From assembly GCA_938002705.1 (NCBI GenBank), contig CALLAG010000051.1, positions 1 to 23,539 on the forward strand: a stretch of 23,539 bases of DNA, read 5' to 3'. This stretch comes from an uncultured Saprospiraceae bacterium (GTDB lineage: Bacteria; Bacteroidota; Bacteroidia; Chitinophagales; Saprospiraceae). Within the stretch, counting starts at the first letter, position 1, and each line of letters opens with the position of its first letter. The notes under the pieces were generated by a model, which saw only the letters and a program-made list of their open reading frames with translations, made no database searches and was not told the origin of the DNA. Positions 8,202 through 16,926 of the stretch are shown here, one piece after another. Both the position numbers and the translations under genes were made by a program.

Positions 8202-10841
8202 TTAGGACTCACCACCCCCATCATAACCGCCACTGCCACCACGACCAGGTCTCTTTTTCTTTTGGTTGATTCTATAACTCGCGGTTACAGTAGTCACTCT
8301 ACTTCTCCATTGGAATTCATATCTATCAGCAAATTCGTCTAATAACGAAACGCCATTTCTCTTACGTGTATTAAATAGGTCTCTTATGCTTAAGGTCAGG
8401 GTCATAGACTTCTTGAGTAAATCCTTGCTCCACCCTATATCTAATGAGCCTACAGCCTTACGTGCACCTTGAGTAGATTCTCGTGGTCCTCTATAGTTCA
8501 TACGTAGTTGTAGGTCTGACTCCCAGAATGTAAATCTTGATGTCAGTCTACCATTCCATGTTATGTTGTCTGTTTCATTAACTGATACGTTGAATTCTTG
8601 ATCGAATGCATCTCTGCCAGCACTGTAGTTTCTTATAATTCTATAATTCTCATAGACGGCACCTCTTACGATTTCTGGATCGAGTTGTACTTGGTTTCTG
8701 AATACATTGATATTAGCATCTAACCTCAGCCACTTTATACCACTGTAAGAACTTGACATATCAAGACCCATATCTATAACTTGGCCGACGTTGATGGGGA
8801 GGGTCAGAGTTGTAGAGTTTATATTATTGATGACGACGATACGTTGTCTGGATGCATCGGTGATTCTGTAGAAGAGGCTACTATTGATAGTTACATTATC
8901 CCATATCTTAAGATGTCCTATCTCATAGGAGTCTGTATATTCTGGATTAAGATTGGGATTACCGCTGAAGAAATTTCTGTTATCAGAGAACGTAAAAAAT
9001 GGATTGAGATCCCAGAATCGAGGTCTTTCTATCCGTCTACTATAGCTAGCCTGTATAGCACTGGACTCATTGAAGTTGTAACTTAAGAATCCACTTGGGA
9101 ATAGATCGTTATAGCTTCTCTTATTAAGACCACCTTCTGAGGCTTCGAGTAATTGAGTATTGATACGAGATAATTCTGTCCGTAATCCAACTTGATAACT
9201 GAATTTGCTGAATGTATTACCATATATAGCGTAGGCGGCATGGACATCTTCATCATATATGAAGTTGTTATTAAGACCTTGTATGGGAAAAAAATCTTGT
9301 CCACTCTGCTCTTCTACTAAGAAGTCATTAGTGATCTGACGGATCGAACTTCTTAGCCCTAATTCGTATTTATGATCCTTGCCTAATGGGTGCACATAAT
9401 CCAACTGTAGTAACCAATTGGTCTCGCCTTCATCATTATTAGATTTCTGGTTAGGTGCAATATTCGTAGGATCAGTATTGAATAGATTTTGTGTTGTGAA
9501 TGCTGAGGATTCGACTTCTGACTTTTCTGTAAACTGGACTATGGCATTCAGATTATGTTCTCTCGATCCAAATTCCTTTCTATAATTAAGGCTGTATTCT
9601 AAGTTTTTTTCGTCTTCCTTTTCTTTATCAGTTCTCTCATCAATATTATAGAGCGGATTGTCAGCCGAGTCAAAATCTGAAATACCAAAATCCTTAAGAT
9701 CGTCTAAAGAACTATCCCAAAGTGGCGCTGTGGAGAACGAACTTAGTGGACCTAAGTAGTCTTCGTATGTCAATGTGGTAAGATTATTCTCATCTGATCT
9801 TCTGTATAGAAAAGCAGCAGTAATCTGTTCCTTATCAGTAAGGAAATAATCTGCTCCGAATCGTATACTGTTGGATAAGCTTCTTCTATCTTGTCGTCTA
9901 TCTTGTATAGATAGCTGTCTGAGGTCATTATTAAGAGAATCTATAAGTGTCTGATCTTGTATTCTAAATCCTCCTCCAGGATTGACTCTGTAGTTGACGC
10001 CATAATTGAGGAACCAGTTAAGTTTTCCTTTTCTATAGTTGACATTAGCAGAACCGCCGAAAGTCTCTGGATATCCTGTCGTCAAGTCAAAGGACCCGTT
10101 GAAGCCGCTACTTTCGTTTTTCTTCAGAATGATATTGATAATGCCAGCCATACCTTCAGCTTCATACCGAGAAGAAGGATTGGTTATGACCTCCACTCTT
10201 TCTATCATATTAGCTGGTATATTTCTTAATCCGTTAGTGTTGTCCATTCCGGCCATACCTGATGGTCTACCATCTATTAGTATTTTGACGCCTTGGCTGC
10301 CTCTGAGGCTTACTTGACCTTCTATATCGACAGTTATAGAAGGCACATTATCTAATATATCTTCTGCTGATCCTCCACGATTAGCCAGGTCTTTTCCTAC
10401 TGTGAATATTCTTTTGTCCAATGCAAATGATGTCTCGCTTCTTTCAGATACAATCTCTATATCATTAAGCAAATTACTTTCTGGGCTAAGTTCAATACGA
10501 CCTATATCTACCTGCTTAGAATAACCATCTACGACCACATCACTTAGAATATTTGCCTGGTATGAGATGAACTCTGTTTTGATAACATATTCTCCTATTG
10601 GCATTGATAGCTCAAAGCGGCCATCCAAATCAGAAAGTCCACCTGTAACGATATTAGAATCTATAGGAGATAGGACTGATATCGTCGCAAATTCCATGGG
10701 ACTCTGTGTCTCTTTATCCACGATAAGGCCTACAACTATAATGTCTTTACCTTCTTGATCTTTATTAGGATTACCACGTTGACTTATGGCACTTATATTA
10801 GATAATATCAATAACGATATTGTAAATAGTAGATGTTTCAT
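8202..10841 (-). CDS. TonB-dependent, outer-membrane beta-barrel family protein
   Basis: An 879-residue outer-membrane protein of the type that has a CarboxypepD_reg-like domain, a TonB plug and a C-terminal barrel of the OMP_b-brl_3 kind. Signal peptide about 1-20 (MKHLLFTISLLILSNISAIS). Regulatory-like domain about 35-120 with GGLSDLDGRFELSMPIGEY. Plug about 125-240 with VPSITVDIEGQVSLRG, VKILIDGRPSG and VITNPSSRYEAEGMAGIINIILKK, all signatures of this group. The barrel includes SYSRRIERPRFWDLNPF and NPNLNPEYTDSYEIG. The C-terminus is unusual for a barrel: instead of an aromatic residue it has a basic, glycine-rich tail (KKKRPGRGGSGGYDGGGES). Its ligand is unknown, and some members of this group may not be classic importers. 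No promoter was recognised upstream. Confidence 0.9.
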   Translation of the reverse strand: MKHLLFTISLLILSNISAISQRGNPNKDQEGKDIIVVGLIVDKETQSPMEFATISVLSPIDSNIVTGGLSDLDGRFELSMPIGEYVIKTEFISYQANILSDVVVDGYSKQVDIGRIELSPESNLLNDIEIVSERSETSFALDKRIFTVGKDLANRGGSAEDILDNVPSITVDIEGQVSLRGSQGVKILIDGRPSGMAGMDNTNGLRNIPANMIERVEVITNPSSRYEAEGMAGIINIILKKNESSGFNGSFDLTTGYPETFGGSANVNYRKGKLNWFLNYGVNYRVNPGGGFRIQDQTLIDSLNNDLRQLSIQDRRQDRRSLSNSIRFGADYFLTDKEQITAAFLYRRSDENNLTTLTYEDYLGPLSSFSTAPLWDSSLDDLKDFGISDFDSADNPLYNIDERTDKEKEDEKNLEYSLNYRKEFGSREHNLNAIVQFTEKSEVESSAFTTQNLFNTDPTNIAPNQKSNNDEGETNWLLQLDYVHPLGKDHKYELGLRSSIRQITNDFLVEEQSGQDFFPIQGLNNNFIYDEDVHAAYAIYGNTFSKFSYQVGLRTELSRINTQLLEASEGGLNKRSYNDLFPSGFLSYNFNESSAIQASYSRRIERPRFWDLNPFFTFSDNRNFFSGNPNLNPEYTDSYEIGHLKIWDNVTINSSLFYRITDASRQRIVVINNINSTTLTLPINVGQVIDMGLDMSSSYSGIKWLRLDANINVFRNQVQLDPEIVRGAVYENYRIIRNYSAGRDAFDQEFNVSVNETDNITWNGRLTSRFTFWESDLQLRMNYRGPRESTQGARKAVGSLDIGWSKDLLKKSMTLTLSIRDLFNTRKRNGVSLLDEFADRYEFQWRSRVTTVTASYRINQKKKRPGRGGSGGYDGGGES

Positions 10842-10936
10842 AGTGTGTTTGAATTATAAATATCTTCTTTTAAAAGAGAGCTTTTGCAGAGCCTGACGCC
10901 AATTCACATACAATTAACATATCTTGTGGTAATAAG

Positions 10937-10969
10937 TTATGATAAGAATTTGTTAGGTAAGTAGGTTTG
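10937..10969 (+). promoter_or_regulatory. Candidate promoter of the CAP/OstA-like/BatE-like operon
   Basis: TAGGTTTG at 10962-10969 is an exact match to the Bacteroidota -7 element TAnnTTTG. At the -33 position there is TTA (10937-10939) instead of TTG, with a 22-base spacer. It would start transcription about 40 bases before the CAP gene. Confidence 0.5.
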
Positions 10970-11015
10970 TGCCACTAAGCCTCGTTTATCTTCGTCATAA
11001 AACTTTTAAGGCTAT

Positions 11016-11546
11016 ATGAAAATGACTAATTCGCTAATAATATTTCTTCTCTTTGCTACTCTTACTGTACCTGCGATGAGCCAAGAGGACTTTCCGAGTC
11101 TGGGCGTCAGTCATGAGTATGTATTAGAAAGAATCAATCTACTTAGGAAAAAAGGATGCCGCTGTAGTGGTAAGCGGATGAAGCCTGCACCGCCACTGGT
11201 CTGGAACGATACATTAGAGCTAAGTGCTTATAATCACGCTAAAGAGATGCAGACTTATGATTACTTTGATCATCACTCCATGTCTGGAGAAGATATAGGA
11301 GATCGTCTTGATAAATTAGGATACAAATGGCAGTATGTAGGAGAGAATCTTGCCACAGGGCAGAAGACTTTTGACGAGGCTATGACAGATTGGATTAAGA
11401 GTGGTTCTCACTGCAGAATGCTCATGAATGCTGATATGAAAGAGGTAGCTGTCGCTAAATATGGCAAGTATTGGGTTCAGCATTTTGGAAAATTAATGCC
11501 GCCAAGAACCAAACGTACAAAAGTAACATATACAGAAGGACAGTAA
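11016..11546 (+). CDS. Secreted CAP (SCP-like) domain protein
   Basis: A 176-residue exported protein with one CAP domain (about residues 33-158). The signal peptide ends near residue 22 (VPAMSQ). Family features are ERINLLRKKG in the first helix, H74 in YNHAKEM, YFDHHSMSGEDIGDRL, VGENLA with E110, and SGSHCRMLMN with H132. H74, E110 and H132 fit part of the CAP cavity tetrad of histidines and glutamates. Bacterial CAP proteins are extracellular or periplasmic and their activity is mostly unknown. It starts the operon with the OstA-like gene, whose GTG lies only four bases after this stop. An ATG two codons downstream (11022) is an alternative start. Confidence 0.9.
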   Translation: MKMTNSLIIFLLFATLTVPAMSQEDFPSLGVSHEYVLERINLLRKKGCRCSGKRMKPAPPLVWNDTLELSAYNHAKEMQTYDYFDHHSMSGEDIGDRLDKLGYKWQYVGENLATGQKTFDEAMTDWIKSGSHCRMLMNADMKEVAVAKYGKYWVQHFGKLMPPRTKRTKVTYTEGQ

Positions 11547-11550
11547 AAAG

Positions 11551-13485
11551 GTGAAAAGTAGATTCTATTTTATAAAACTAATACTCGTCATCCTTATCGG
11601 AATACTATCTGATGACATAATAGGACAGGATACTACCAAGACTGCGCAAAAGATTCAGATCGAGAACTCAGACAGATCTGTAATAATTAATAATGAAATC
11701 AAAGAGCAACAACTCTTAGGAAATGTACGTCTCACACATGATAGTATATTTATGTTCTGTGATTCTGCTTGGATGAAAGAGAAAGCAAATCGTGTAGAGG
11801 CATTAGGTGATGTCATTATCATACAGAACGATACGATTAACGCATTCTCAGATTCACTATACTATGATGGAGATTCTAAAATCGCTAAGCTCTACAGGAA
11901 TGTAGTGCTTAAGAATGGGGCCAAAGATCTATTCTCTAATATTCTTATATATAATATGGAAACTAAGGTCGCTATGTTTAGCGATACAGCCACTCTCGTA
12001 AGTAATTCTATGACTATGAGTAGCTTGCGAGGTACATATAATGTAGATAGTAAGATGGCCTACTTTTATGATGAAGTCTCTATCATAGATGAAGGTATGA
12101 AGCTTAAGACTGACTCACTTCGTTATGACACAGACTTAGAAAGAGCATACTTCATAGGTCCTACATACATCACTCAGGATAATAAGAGGATATACTGTGA
12201 GGAGGGATTCTATGATACGGAAGCGGGTCGGGCTTTTTTTAGCGGTAACGCTAAGATTACAGAAGATGACCTCATTGCGACAGCAGAGAGTATGTATTAT
12301 TCTCGTGTGGATAGTACGATTACACTTGAGGGCAATGGTCTTATCGTCGATAGTACAAGTGTAACTTCTGGCGACGAGATCATTATTAATAGTAAGACGG
12401 ATGATGTCAGAATCTTAGGTAATGGCTCGTATGTAGATGATGAGCAGAGTATACAAGGACCTGAGATTAATTTTAATAAAAAAACTAAGAATATAAAGCT
12501 CTACGGTCGCAGTAGAGTCCTTCATGATAATGGATTTCTCGATGGTGATACGATTCTATATGATGATGTCAAGAGTGAAGGTATAGCTAGGGGTAATATA
12601 GAATATGTAGACACTGTAGAACGACGTACCATCCTAAGCGATAAGCTTGATTATAATGAGTCTATAGGGTATTATAAAGCTACATCTGGAACCTTGCGAC
12701 CATTGTATAAGCAAGCTGTAGAAGATGCCGATACGATGTATATGAGTGCTGATACCTTACTTAATTATACCATAGGTGATACGGCTAAGATCATACAGGC
12801 TGTGGGTAATGTTAAGATATATAAGTCTGACTTCCAAGCTGTGTGTGATTCCTTATATTATTCTGATTTAGATTCCATTTTTAAGCTTTTTAAGAATCCG
12901 ATATCGTGGTCTGATACCACTCAGATAACAGGTGACACTTTAAGTATTGTTATGAAGGATGATGAGGTGTCAGAAATTATTTCTGAAGGAGATGCTATGA
13001 TTATTACAGAAGATGCACCAGAGTATTATAATCAGATACAAGGTCGAATGATACACTCGTTCTTAGATAGTAGCGAGCTTAAGAGGATGATTGTACTTGG
13101 CAATGCAGAATCGATATATCTTGTAAGAGATGAAGACGAAGCTTATGTAGGCGCTAATAAGACTGTCTGTAGTAGTATGGTATTTAATTTTAAAGAGAAA
13201 GAATTAGATTTTATTAATTTTCTAACACAGCCGAGTAACACAATGGTCCCTATGGCGAAGGCAACAGAGAACGATCTTAAGTTGAGTGGATTTAGGTGGT
13301 ATACTGATAGACGTCCTATAGATAAAAGTAAACTTAGACTAATAAGTATAAGAAAAACGGATCCTCAATCTCCTCCAGAAGTGGAAGATACGTTCTCTGA
13401 ACAAGTCAATGAAGTCTTAAATAAGAGTTCTGAAAACTCTCAAAAAACCAATAAATTTGTAGGACAAAAGAAAAGGGGAAGGTGA
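11551..13485 (+). CDS. OstA-like (LptA/LptD N-terminal-like) periplasmic protein
   Basis: A 644-residue exported protein made mostly of OstA/LptA-type beta-jellyroll repeats, as in proteins that carry lipopolysaccharide across the periplasm. A hydrophobic signal sequence covers about residues 8-25. Repeats of the form G-x-V-x-hydrophobic, followed by D-S-x-x-Y, recur throughout, for example LLGNVRLTHDSIFMFCDSAW, ALGDVIIIQNDTI, SDSLYYD and AVGNVKIYKSDFQAVCDSLYY. It is far longer than LptA (about 180 residues) but lacks an LptD barrel; this long OstA-like type is typical of Bacteroidota. The start is a GTG at 11551, preceded by AAAAGG and four bases after the CAP stop. Its TGA overlaps the GTG of the next gene by four bases. 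A role in LPS transport is inferred from the family. Confidence 0.88.
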   Translation: MKSRFYFIKLILVILIGILSDDIIGQDTTKTAQKIQIENSDRSVIINNEIKEQQLLGNVRLTHDSIFMFCDSAWMKEKANRVEALGDVIIIQNDTINAFSDSLYYDGDSKIAKLYRNVVLKNGAKDLFSNILIYNMETKVAMFSDTATLVSNSMTMSSLRGTYNVDSKMAYFYDEVSIIDEGMKLKTDSLRYDTDLERAYFIGPTYITQDNKRIYCEEGFYDTEAGRAFFSGNAKITEDDLIATAESMYYSRVDSTITLEGNGLIVDSTSVTSGDEIIINSKTDDVRILGNGSYVDDEQSIQGPEINFNKKTKNIKLYGRSRVLHDNGFLDGDTILYDDVKSEGIARGNIEYVDTVERRTILSDKLDYNESIGYYKATSGTLRPLYKQAVEDADTMYMSADTLLNYTIGDTAKIIQAVGNVKIYKSDFQAVCDSLYYSDLDSIFKLFKNPISWSDTTQITGDTLSIVMKDDEVSEIISEGDAMIITEDAPEYYNQIQGRMIHSFLDSSELKRMIVLGNAESIYLVRDEDEAYVGANKTVCSSMVFNFKEKELDFINFLTQPSNTMVPMAKATENDLKLSGFRWYTDRRPIDKSKLRLISIRKTDPQSPPEVEDTFSEQVNEVLNKSSENSQKTNKFVGQKKRGR

Positions 13486-14234
13486 GATATATATATGCTA
13501 TAATACTAACGTTGATTACACTAAGTGGATTAGCTCAGCAAGCTACAGATCATTTCTTTCAAGAAGCTAATCAGTATTACGCCCAAGCTAAGTACACGGA
13601 TGCATTATCTACTTATCAGCGCCTAATAGATGAAGGGTTAGCTTCTAGTGAGCTATACTATAACATAGGCAACACTGAGTATAAGTTAGGCCATATAGGA
13701 AAGGCGATTCTCTATTATGAGAAGGCTAAGTTACTTGCCCCTAATAATAAATCTATAAATACAAACCTTAATATAGCAAGAGAGAAAGTCGAATCAGATA
13801 TTCTTGAGATTCCTGATTTTCTTCCAGTCAGGTTATGGCGAGGTATGGCCAAAACCATCTCTCCTGGTATGTGGATTGTGATCCAAGCTATTATGGGTGG
13901 TCTATTCCTCTATGGGATCTTTTTGTTCTATAATAACGCTGATAGATCACAAAAACTGAAAAGTATAGGGATCGCCTTATTAGGATTGATATTACTCCTT
14001 GTCAGTTACTCTGCTGGTAAGACAGCTCATAACTTATTACATCTGCATGATAAGGGTATCGTTATAGAATCTTCTACGATGTATTCTGCACCTGATAGCA
14101 GATCTGAGGAGATAGAATCACTTGCAGATGGAGTGAAAGTCAATATATTGGATACCATAGATGTCTGGTATAAAGTCGAATTAATGAATAAGAATACCGG
14201 CTGGATAGAGGTTCAAACCATAGAAAGAATATAA
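13482..14234 (+). CDS. BatE-like TPR and SH3-like membrane protein
   Basis: A 250-residue envelope protein. In order: signal or anchor segment (about 1-18), TPR repeats (about 22-92, with ASSELYYNIGNTEYKLG and KAILYYEKAKLLAPNN), two transmembrane helices (about 129-150 and 162-178), and a C-terminal SH3-like domain (about 192-248, with GIVIESSTMYSAPDSRSEE and VWYKVEL). The layout of TPR, two helices and SH3 is that of BatE from the Bacteroidota aerotolerance (Bat) operon. No other bat genes are present in the window, so the name is by architecture only. The GTG start overlaps the OstA-like stop in GTGA, suggesting translational coupling. No clear terminator was found in the 156 bases that follow before the opposing rpmA terminator. 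Confidence 0.8.
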   Translation: MRYIYAIILTLITLSGLAQQATDHFFQEANQYYAQAKYTDALSTYQRLIDEGLASSELYYNIGNTEYKLGHIGKAILYYEKAKLLAPNNKSINTNLNIAREKVESDILEIPDFLPVRLWRGMAKTISPGMWIVIQAIMGGLFLYGIFLFYNNADRSQKLKSIGIALLGLILLLVSYSAGKTAHNLLHLHDKGIVIESSTMYSAPDSRSEEIESLADGVKVNILDTIDVWYKVELMNKNTGWIEVQTIERI

Positions 14235-14390
14235 TATCGGACTCCTATAAAATCTCCTGACATGATTGCAGGTGACAACTATAGAGGGTCTATATGCTTG
14301 CGGTAATGAGATTTTTTTTGTGAATATTGGCTTTTTGAATTCCTATAATTATCGAATGATATTTCTTAACATTCCTTCTCTTGTAGGCAT

Positions 14391-14421
14391 AAAAAAAAGC
14401 GACTTAATTTCTTAAGTCGCT
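14391..14421 (-). terminator. Intrinsic terminator of rplU-rpmA
   Basis: On the minus strand AGCGACTTAA pairs perfectly with TTAAGTCGCT (arms 14412-14421 and 14398-14407, 4-base loop) and is followed by an eight-T run (14391-14398). It lies 35 bases after the rpmA stop. Confidence 0.93.
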
Positions 14422-14455
14422 CATCCAAATTTATTTTGGTTTATTATTACTCTTA

Positions 14456-15127
14456 TTATGCTTCGTCTACGAACTTACCTCCATCGAGCTTATCTTGAAG
14501 TACCTCTAACTCATCCCACTTACCGTCTCTTGCGAGAGCAGCTTGCATAGGCCATGTACCTGGATCGTGCATCTGGTATCTTGGACCTGCTTCAGTTAGG
14601 ATTTCTTTAAGTCTATCTTGAGAAGCATCTGCTAAGTCAGCGAATGTTACTATACCGCCTGCTACGAGGTGCTCAGCAATCTTAGGACCTATACCTTCGA
14701 TTTTCTTTAGTGCATCTGGCTTACCTGAAGCTGCAGATGAAGTTGCTGCTGCAGGAGTTGCTACTTCTGGAGTTGCCGCTGCTGCCGGAGCTGCTGCTGG
14801 TGCTTCTGCTTTAGGCGCTGCTTTTGCTGCTGGCTTAGTATTTTTGATAGGTGCAACAGTTTCTGGCACAGTACCCATAGGCACTATATTGACATATGTT
14901 CTACCTAATCTTTTCTTTTTGAACCCAACATGACCTTCTATTTTGGCATGTAGTGTAAAGTCTTTACCCATGTATACGTTATCACCTGGGTGAAATTTTG
15001 TTCCTCTTTGTCTGACGATAATATTACCAGCTTTAGCATATTGCCCACCGAATAATTTAACGCCTAAGAATTTCGGATTACTATCACGTCCGTTATCCGA
15101 ACTACCTACTCCTTTTTTGTGTGCCAT
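14456..15127 (-). CDS. rpmA: Ribosomal protein L27 with C-terminal helix-hairpin-helix extension
   Basis: L27 of the large ribosomal subunit, whose N-terminal tail reaches the peptidyl-transferase centre. Residues 1-85 are standard L27: MAHKKGVGSSDNGRDSNPK, VRQRGTKFHPGDNV, MGKDFTLHAKIEGHV, and a start directly at MAHKK without the cleaved leader of Firmicutes. Instead of ending there, the protein continues to 223 residues. A low-complexity alanine/proline/lysine linker covers about 97-137, then a folded-looking domain 138-216 with LKKIEGIGPKIAEHLVAGG (helix-hairpin-helix), FADLADASQDRLKEIL and TWPMQAALARDGKWDELEVL. From memory, the same type of domain is attached to L21 in many Bacteroidota; here L21 is plain and L27 carries it. 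The reading frame is uninterrupted and ends just before the terminator, so this is a true fusion. It follows rplU after 32 bases. Confidence 0.95.
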   Translation of the reverse strand: MAHKKGVGSSDNGRDSNPKFLGVKLFGGQYAKAGNIIVRQRGTKFHPGDNVYMGKDFTLHAKIEGHVGFKKKRLGRTYVNIVPMGTVPETVAPIKNTKPAAKAAPKAEAPAAAPAAAATPEVATPAAATSSAASGKPDALKKIEGIGPKIAEHLVAGGIVTFADLADASQDRLKEILTEAGPRYQMHDPGTWPMQAALARDGKWDELEVLQDKLDGGKFVDEA

Positions 15128-15159
15128 GATCTTATAATTTTATATTATAACAGCTAATC

Positions 15160-15471
15160 TTAGCCTGCTATAGAATCAATTTTAATTTTAGAAAGATACT
15201 GTCTGTGACCGTTCTTTACTTTATATCCTTTTCTTCTTTTCTTTTTGAAGACGATAACTTTATCACCCTTAAGATGCTCTAATACAGTAGCGGATACTTT
15301 AGCGCCACTAAGGTTAGGAGCACCTACAGTTGTGTTAGAACCATCAGATGTCAAGAGTACATTGTCAAAGCTGACCTTGCTGCCTTCTTCAGAATCAAGT
15401 CTATGAACGAAATATTCTTTATCGGCCTCGACCTTCATTTGTTGTCCTAAAATCTCTACTATAGCAAACAT
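15160..15471 (-). CDS. rplU: Ribosomal protein L21
   Basis: L21 of the large subunit, which binds 23S rRNA. At 103 residues it is the usual length. It starts MFAIVEILGQQMKVEADKEY and ends with the signature KVIVFKKKRRKGYKVKNGHRQYLSKIKID. It has no C-terminal extension. It is first in the rplU-rpmA operon, with a well-matched promoter about 32 bases upstream of the ATG and an AT-rich leader. Confidence 0.97.
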   Translation of the reverse strand: MFAIVEILGQQMKVEADKEYFVHRLDSEEGSKVSFDNVLLTSDGSNTTVGAPNLSGAKVSATVLEHLKGDKVIVFKKKRRKGYKVKNGHRQYLSKIKIDSIAG

Positions 15472-15502
15472 GTAATAAATGTTAATTTTTAAAAATGGAT
15501 TG

Positions 15503-15532
15503 CAAAGATATACTATTTATAGACTATTTCAA
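15503..15532 (-). promoter_or_regulatory. Promoter of rplU-rpmA
   Basis: On the minus strand, TTG (15530-15532), 19 bases, then TATCTTTG (15503-15510): an exact match to the Bacteroidota promoter TTG-N17-23-TAnnTTTG. Transcription would start about 25 bases before the rplU ATG. Confidence 0.8.
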
Positions 15533-15576
15533 ATAGTGTATATACTTTCTAAACCTATGATTTACAGCTATTTTAG

Positions 15577-16812
15577 CTACAAATTGTCAGATAATAAGAT
15601 CGTCTTTCTGATTTTTTGACCTTTTCTCTCTACTGTAAGCTTTATTTTCTTGCCTTTGCGCCTTATAAGTCTTTGGTATATCTGCTCCAGCGTGTAGAAT
15701 TTGGTACTTAAAAAGCCCATTCTCTTGACGATATCACCAGATTTTATACCTGCTTTTTCTGCAGGCGATCCAGGAAGTACTTCTTTGACAAAGTAATTAC
15801 TTAATTCTTGACCGAATGCATACAGGACTAATCCACTGATGTCGTAATCTATTTCTTTATTATAATTTCTGTGGGGCTTTAAGTAGAGTTCACCATTTAC
15901 ATAATCGATAATGATATTAAATCTTTCTAATATGGGATTGCCTATGAGACCATCTCGTGATACAATCAAGTTCTCTAATGTGTCTTTCTCATAGTATTGA
16001 TAGTTAGTAATCAAATCATTAAAAGTAAAATTGCTATCCAGATTGAGTTCTTGGGTTTTGCCCATGTAGCCTTTTATATCACCTCCGAGCCCACGACCTA
16101 AGTTACCGACCATATAGTTAGTAGGTAAGCTCACCTTGGATTCATCATTAAGGAAGAGTAAGAACGCTATTCCTGCTCCAGTATCCATTAATATGTCAGT
16201 ATCTATCTGTTGTCCATTGCTATTGATACTACAGTTGATATAAGGCTTATGATTAATAAAGGTTGATTGTAGCTTTACATAGTCAGTTTTGAGAGCTTTC
16301 TGTGGGACGTTCTTGTAGAGGATGATTTTCTTTTTTCGGTAGTCGATTTCTACTGATAGGCCTCTGAAGAAGCGGGCACCAAGTATACCATCGATAGACT
16401 CTCCTGTCAGCTCATCCATGTGTAGGAAGTCTTCCTCTAATACGATGAGGTCCCTATCTACAGTAATTGTATTCTTAAGACCCAGAGGGATGCCTCTGGT
16501 TATATAGGCGTACATCGTTCTCTGCAGATCAGCACCAGCGATAAGGAGAGGCTCTTCATAAGTAAATCCCAGTATATCTGTGATCTCCTTTCTGAATAGG
16601 ATAACATGTTCTGCACCAGTATCAAGAAGGAACTTAAGCGGCAGATTAGCCATTCTTACCTCCAGAACAAGAAAGTTATGCTTATAGTCGAATGGAATGC
16701 TCAGTGATTCTTGATCACCTAGTAGTTCTAATCCTAATACCTGCGATACGGAGCTTTGGGATCTGAGAAGAAGGCTTAATAAAAGTAGGTATGTAATTAA
16801 TTTACTGGCCAA
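15577..16812 (-). CDS. Retropepsin-like aspartic protease with two DTG motifs and a PDZ domain
   Basis: A 411-residue exported protein. The signal peptide covers about residues 1-23. Two clan-AA aspartic protease lobes follow: FLLDTGAEH with D64 in the first, and DILMDTGAGIAF with D210 in the second, 146 residues apart. Each D-T-G-A motif sits after a hydrophobic strand as in retropepsins; two in one chain suggest a self-contained pseudo-dimer like pepsin. Downstream of the motifs are the hydrophobic-hydrophobic-G segments GILGARF (about 142-148) and GLIGNPIL (about 288-295). The C-terminal PDZ domain (about 328-410) contains VKEVLPGSPAEKAGIKSGDIV, a substrate-binding type seen in periplasmic proteases. 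Target unknown. It is a single gene between rplU and the OmpA-like gene; no promoter or terminator was recognised. Confidence 0.87.
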   Translation of the reverse strand: MASKLITYLLLLSLLLRSQSSVSQVLGLELLGDQESLSIPFDYKHNFLVLEVRMANLPLKFLLDTGAEHVILFRKEITDILGFTYEEPLLIAGADLQRTMYAYITRGIPLGLKNTITVDRDLIVLEEDFLHMDELTGESIDGILGARFFRGLSVEIDYRKKKIILYKNVPQKALKTDYVKLQSTFINHKPYINCSINSNGQQIDTDILMDTGAGIAFLLFLNDESKVSLPTNYMVGNLGRGLGGDIKGYMGKTQELNLDSNFTFNDLITNYQYYEKDTLENLIVSRDGLIGNPILERFNIIIDYVNGELYLKPHRNYNKEIDYDISGLVLYAFGQELSNYFVKEVLPGSPAEKAGIKSGDIVKRMGFLSTKFYTLEQIYQRLIRRKGKKIKLTVERKGQKIRKTILLSDNL

Positions 16813-16865
16813 TTAATATGGAATTTGATAACCTAATATAAGGATTTTTTATTTGTTATGGGTAT

Positions 16866-16897
16866 AAAAAAAGCCCAGCAGGATTACCTACTGGGCT
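16866..16897 (-). terminator. Intrinsic terminator of the DUF937/OmpA gene
   Basis: On the minus strand AGCCCAGTAGG (16887-16897) pairs with CCTGCTGGGCT (16872-16882), with one G-T pair and a 4-base loop, followed by a seven-T run (16866-16872). It lies about 30 bases after the stop. Confidence 0.92.
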
Positions 16898-16926
16898 AAA
16901 TATTTCTAAGATCCTAATAGGATATA

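Noticed and set aside
14235..14390. Search for a terminator or small gene after the BatE-like gene
   Set aside because: Only a T-run near 14311 without a convincing stem and two frames under 20 codons were found; no RNA gene structure was seen.
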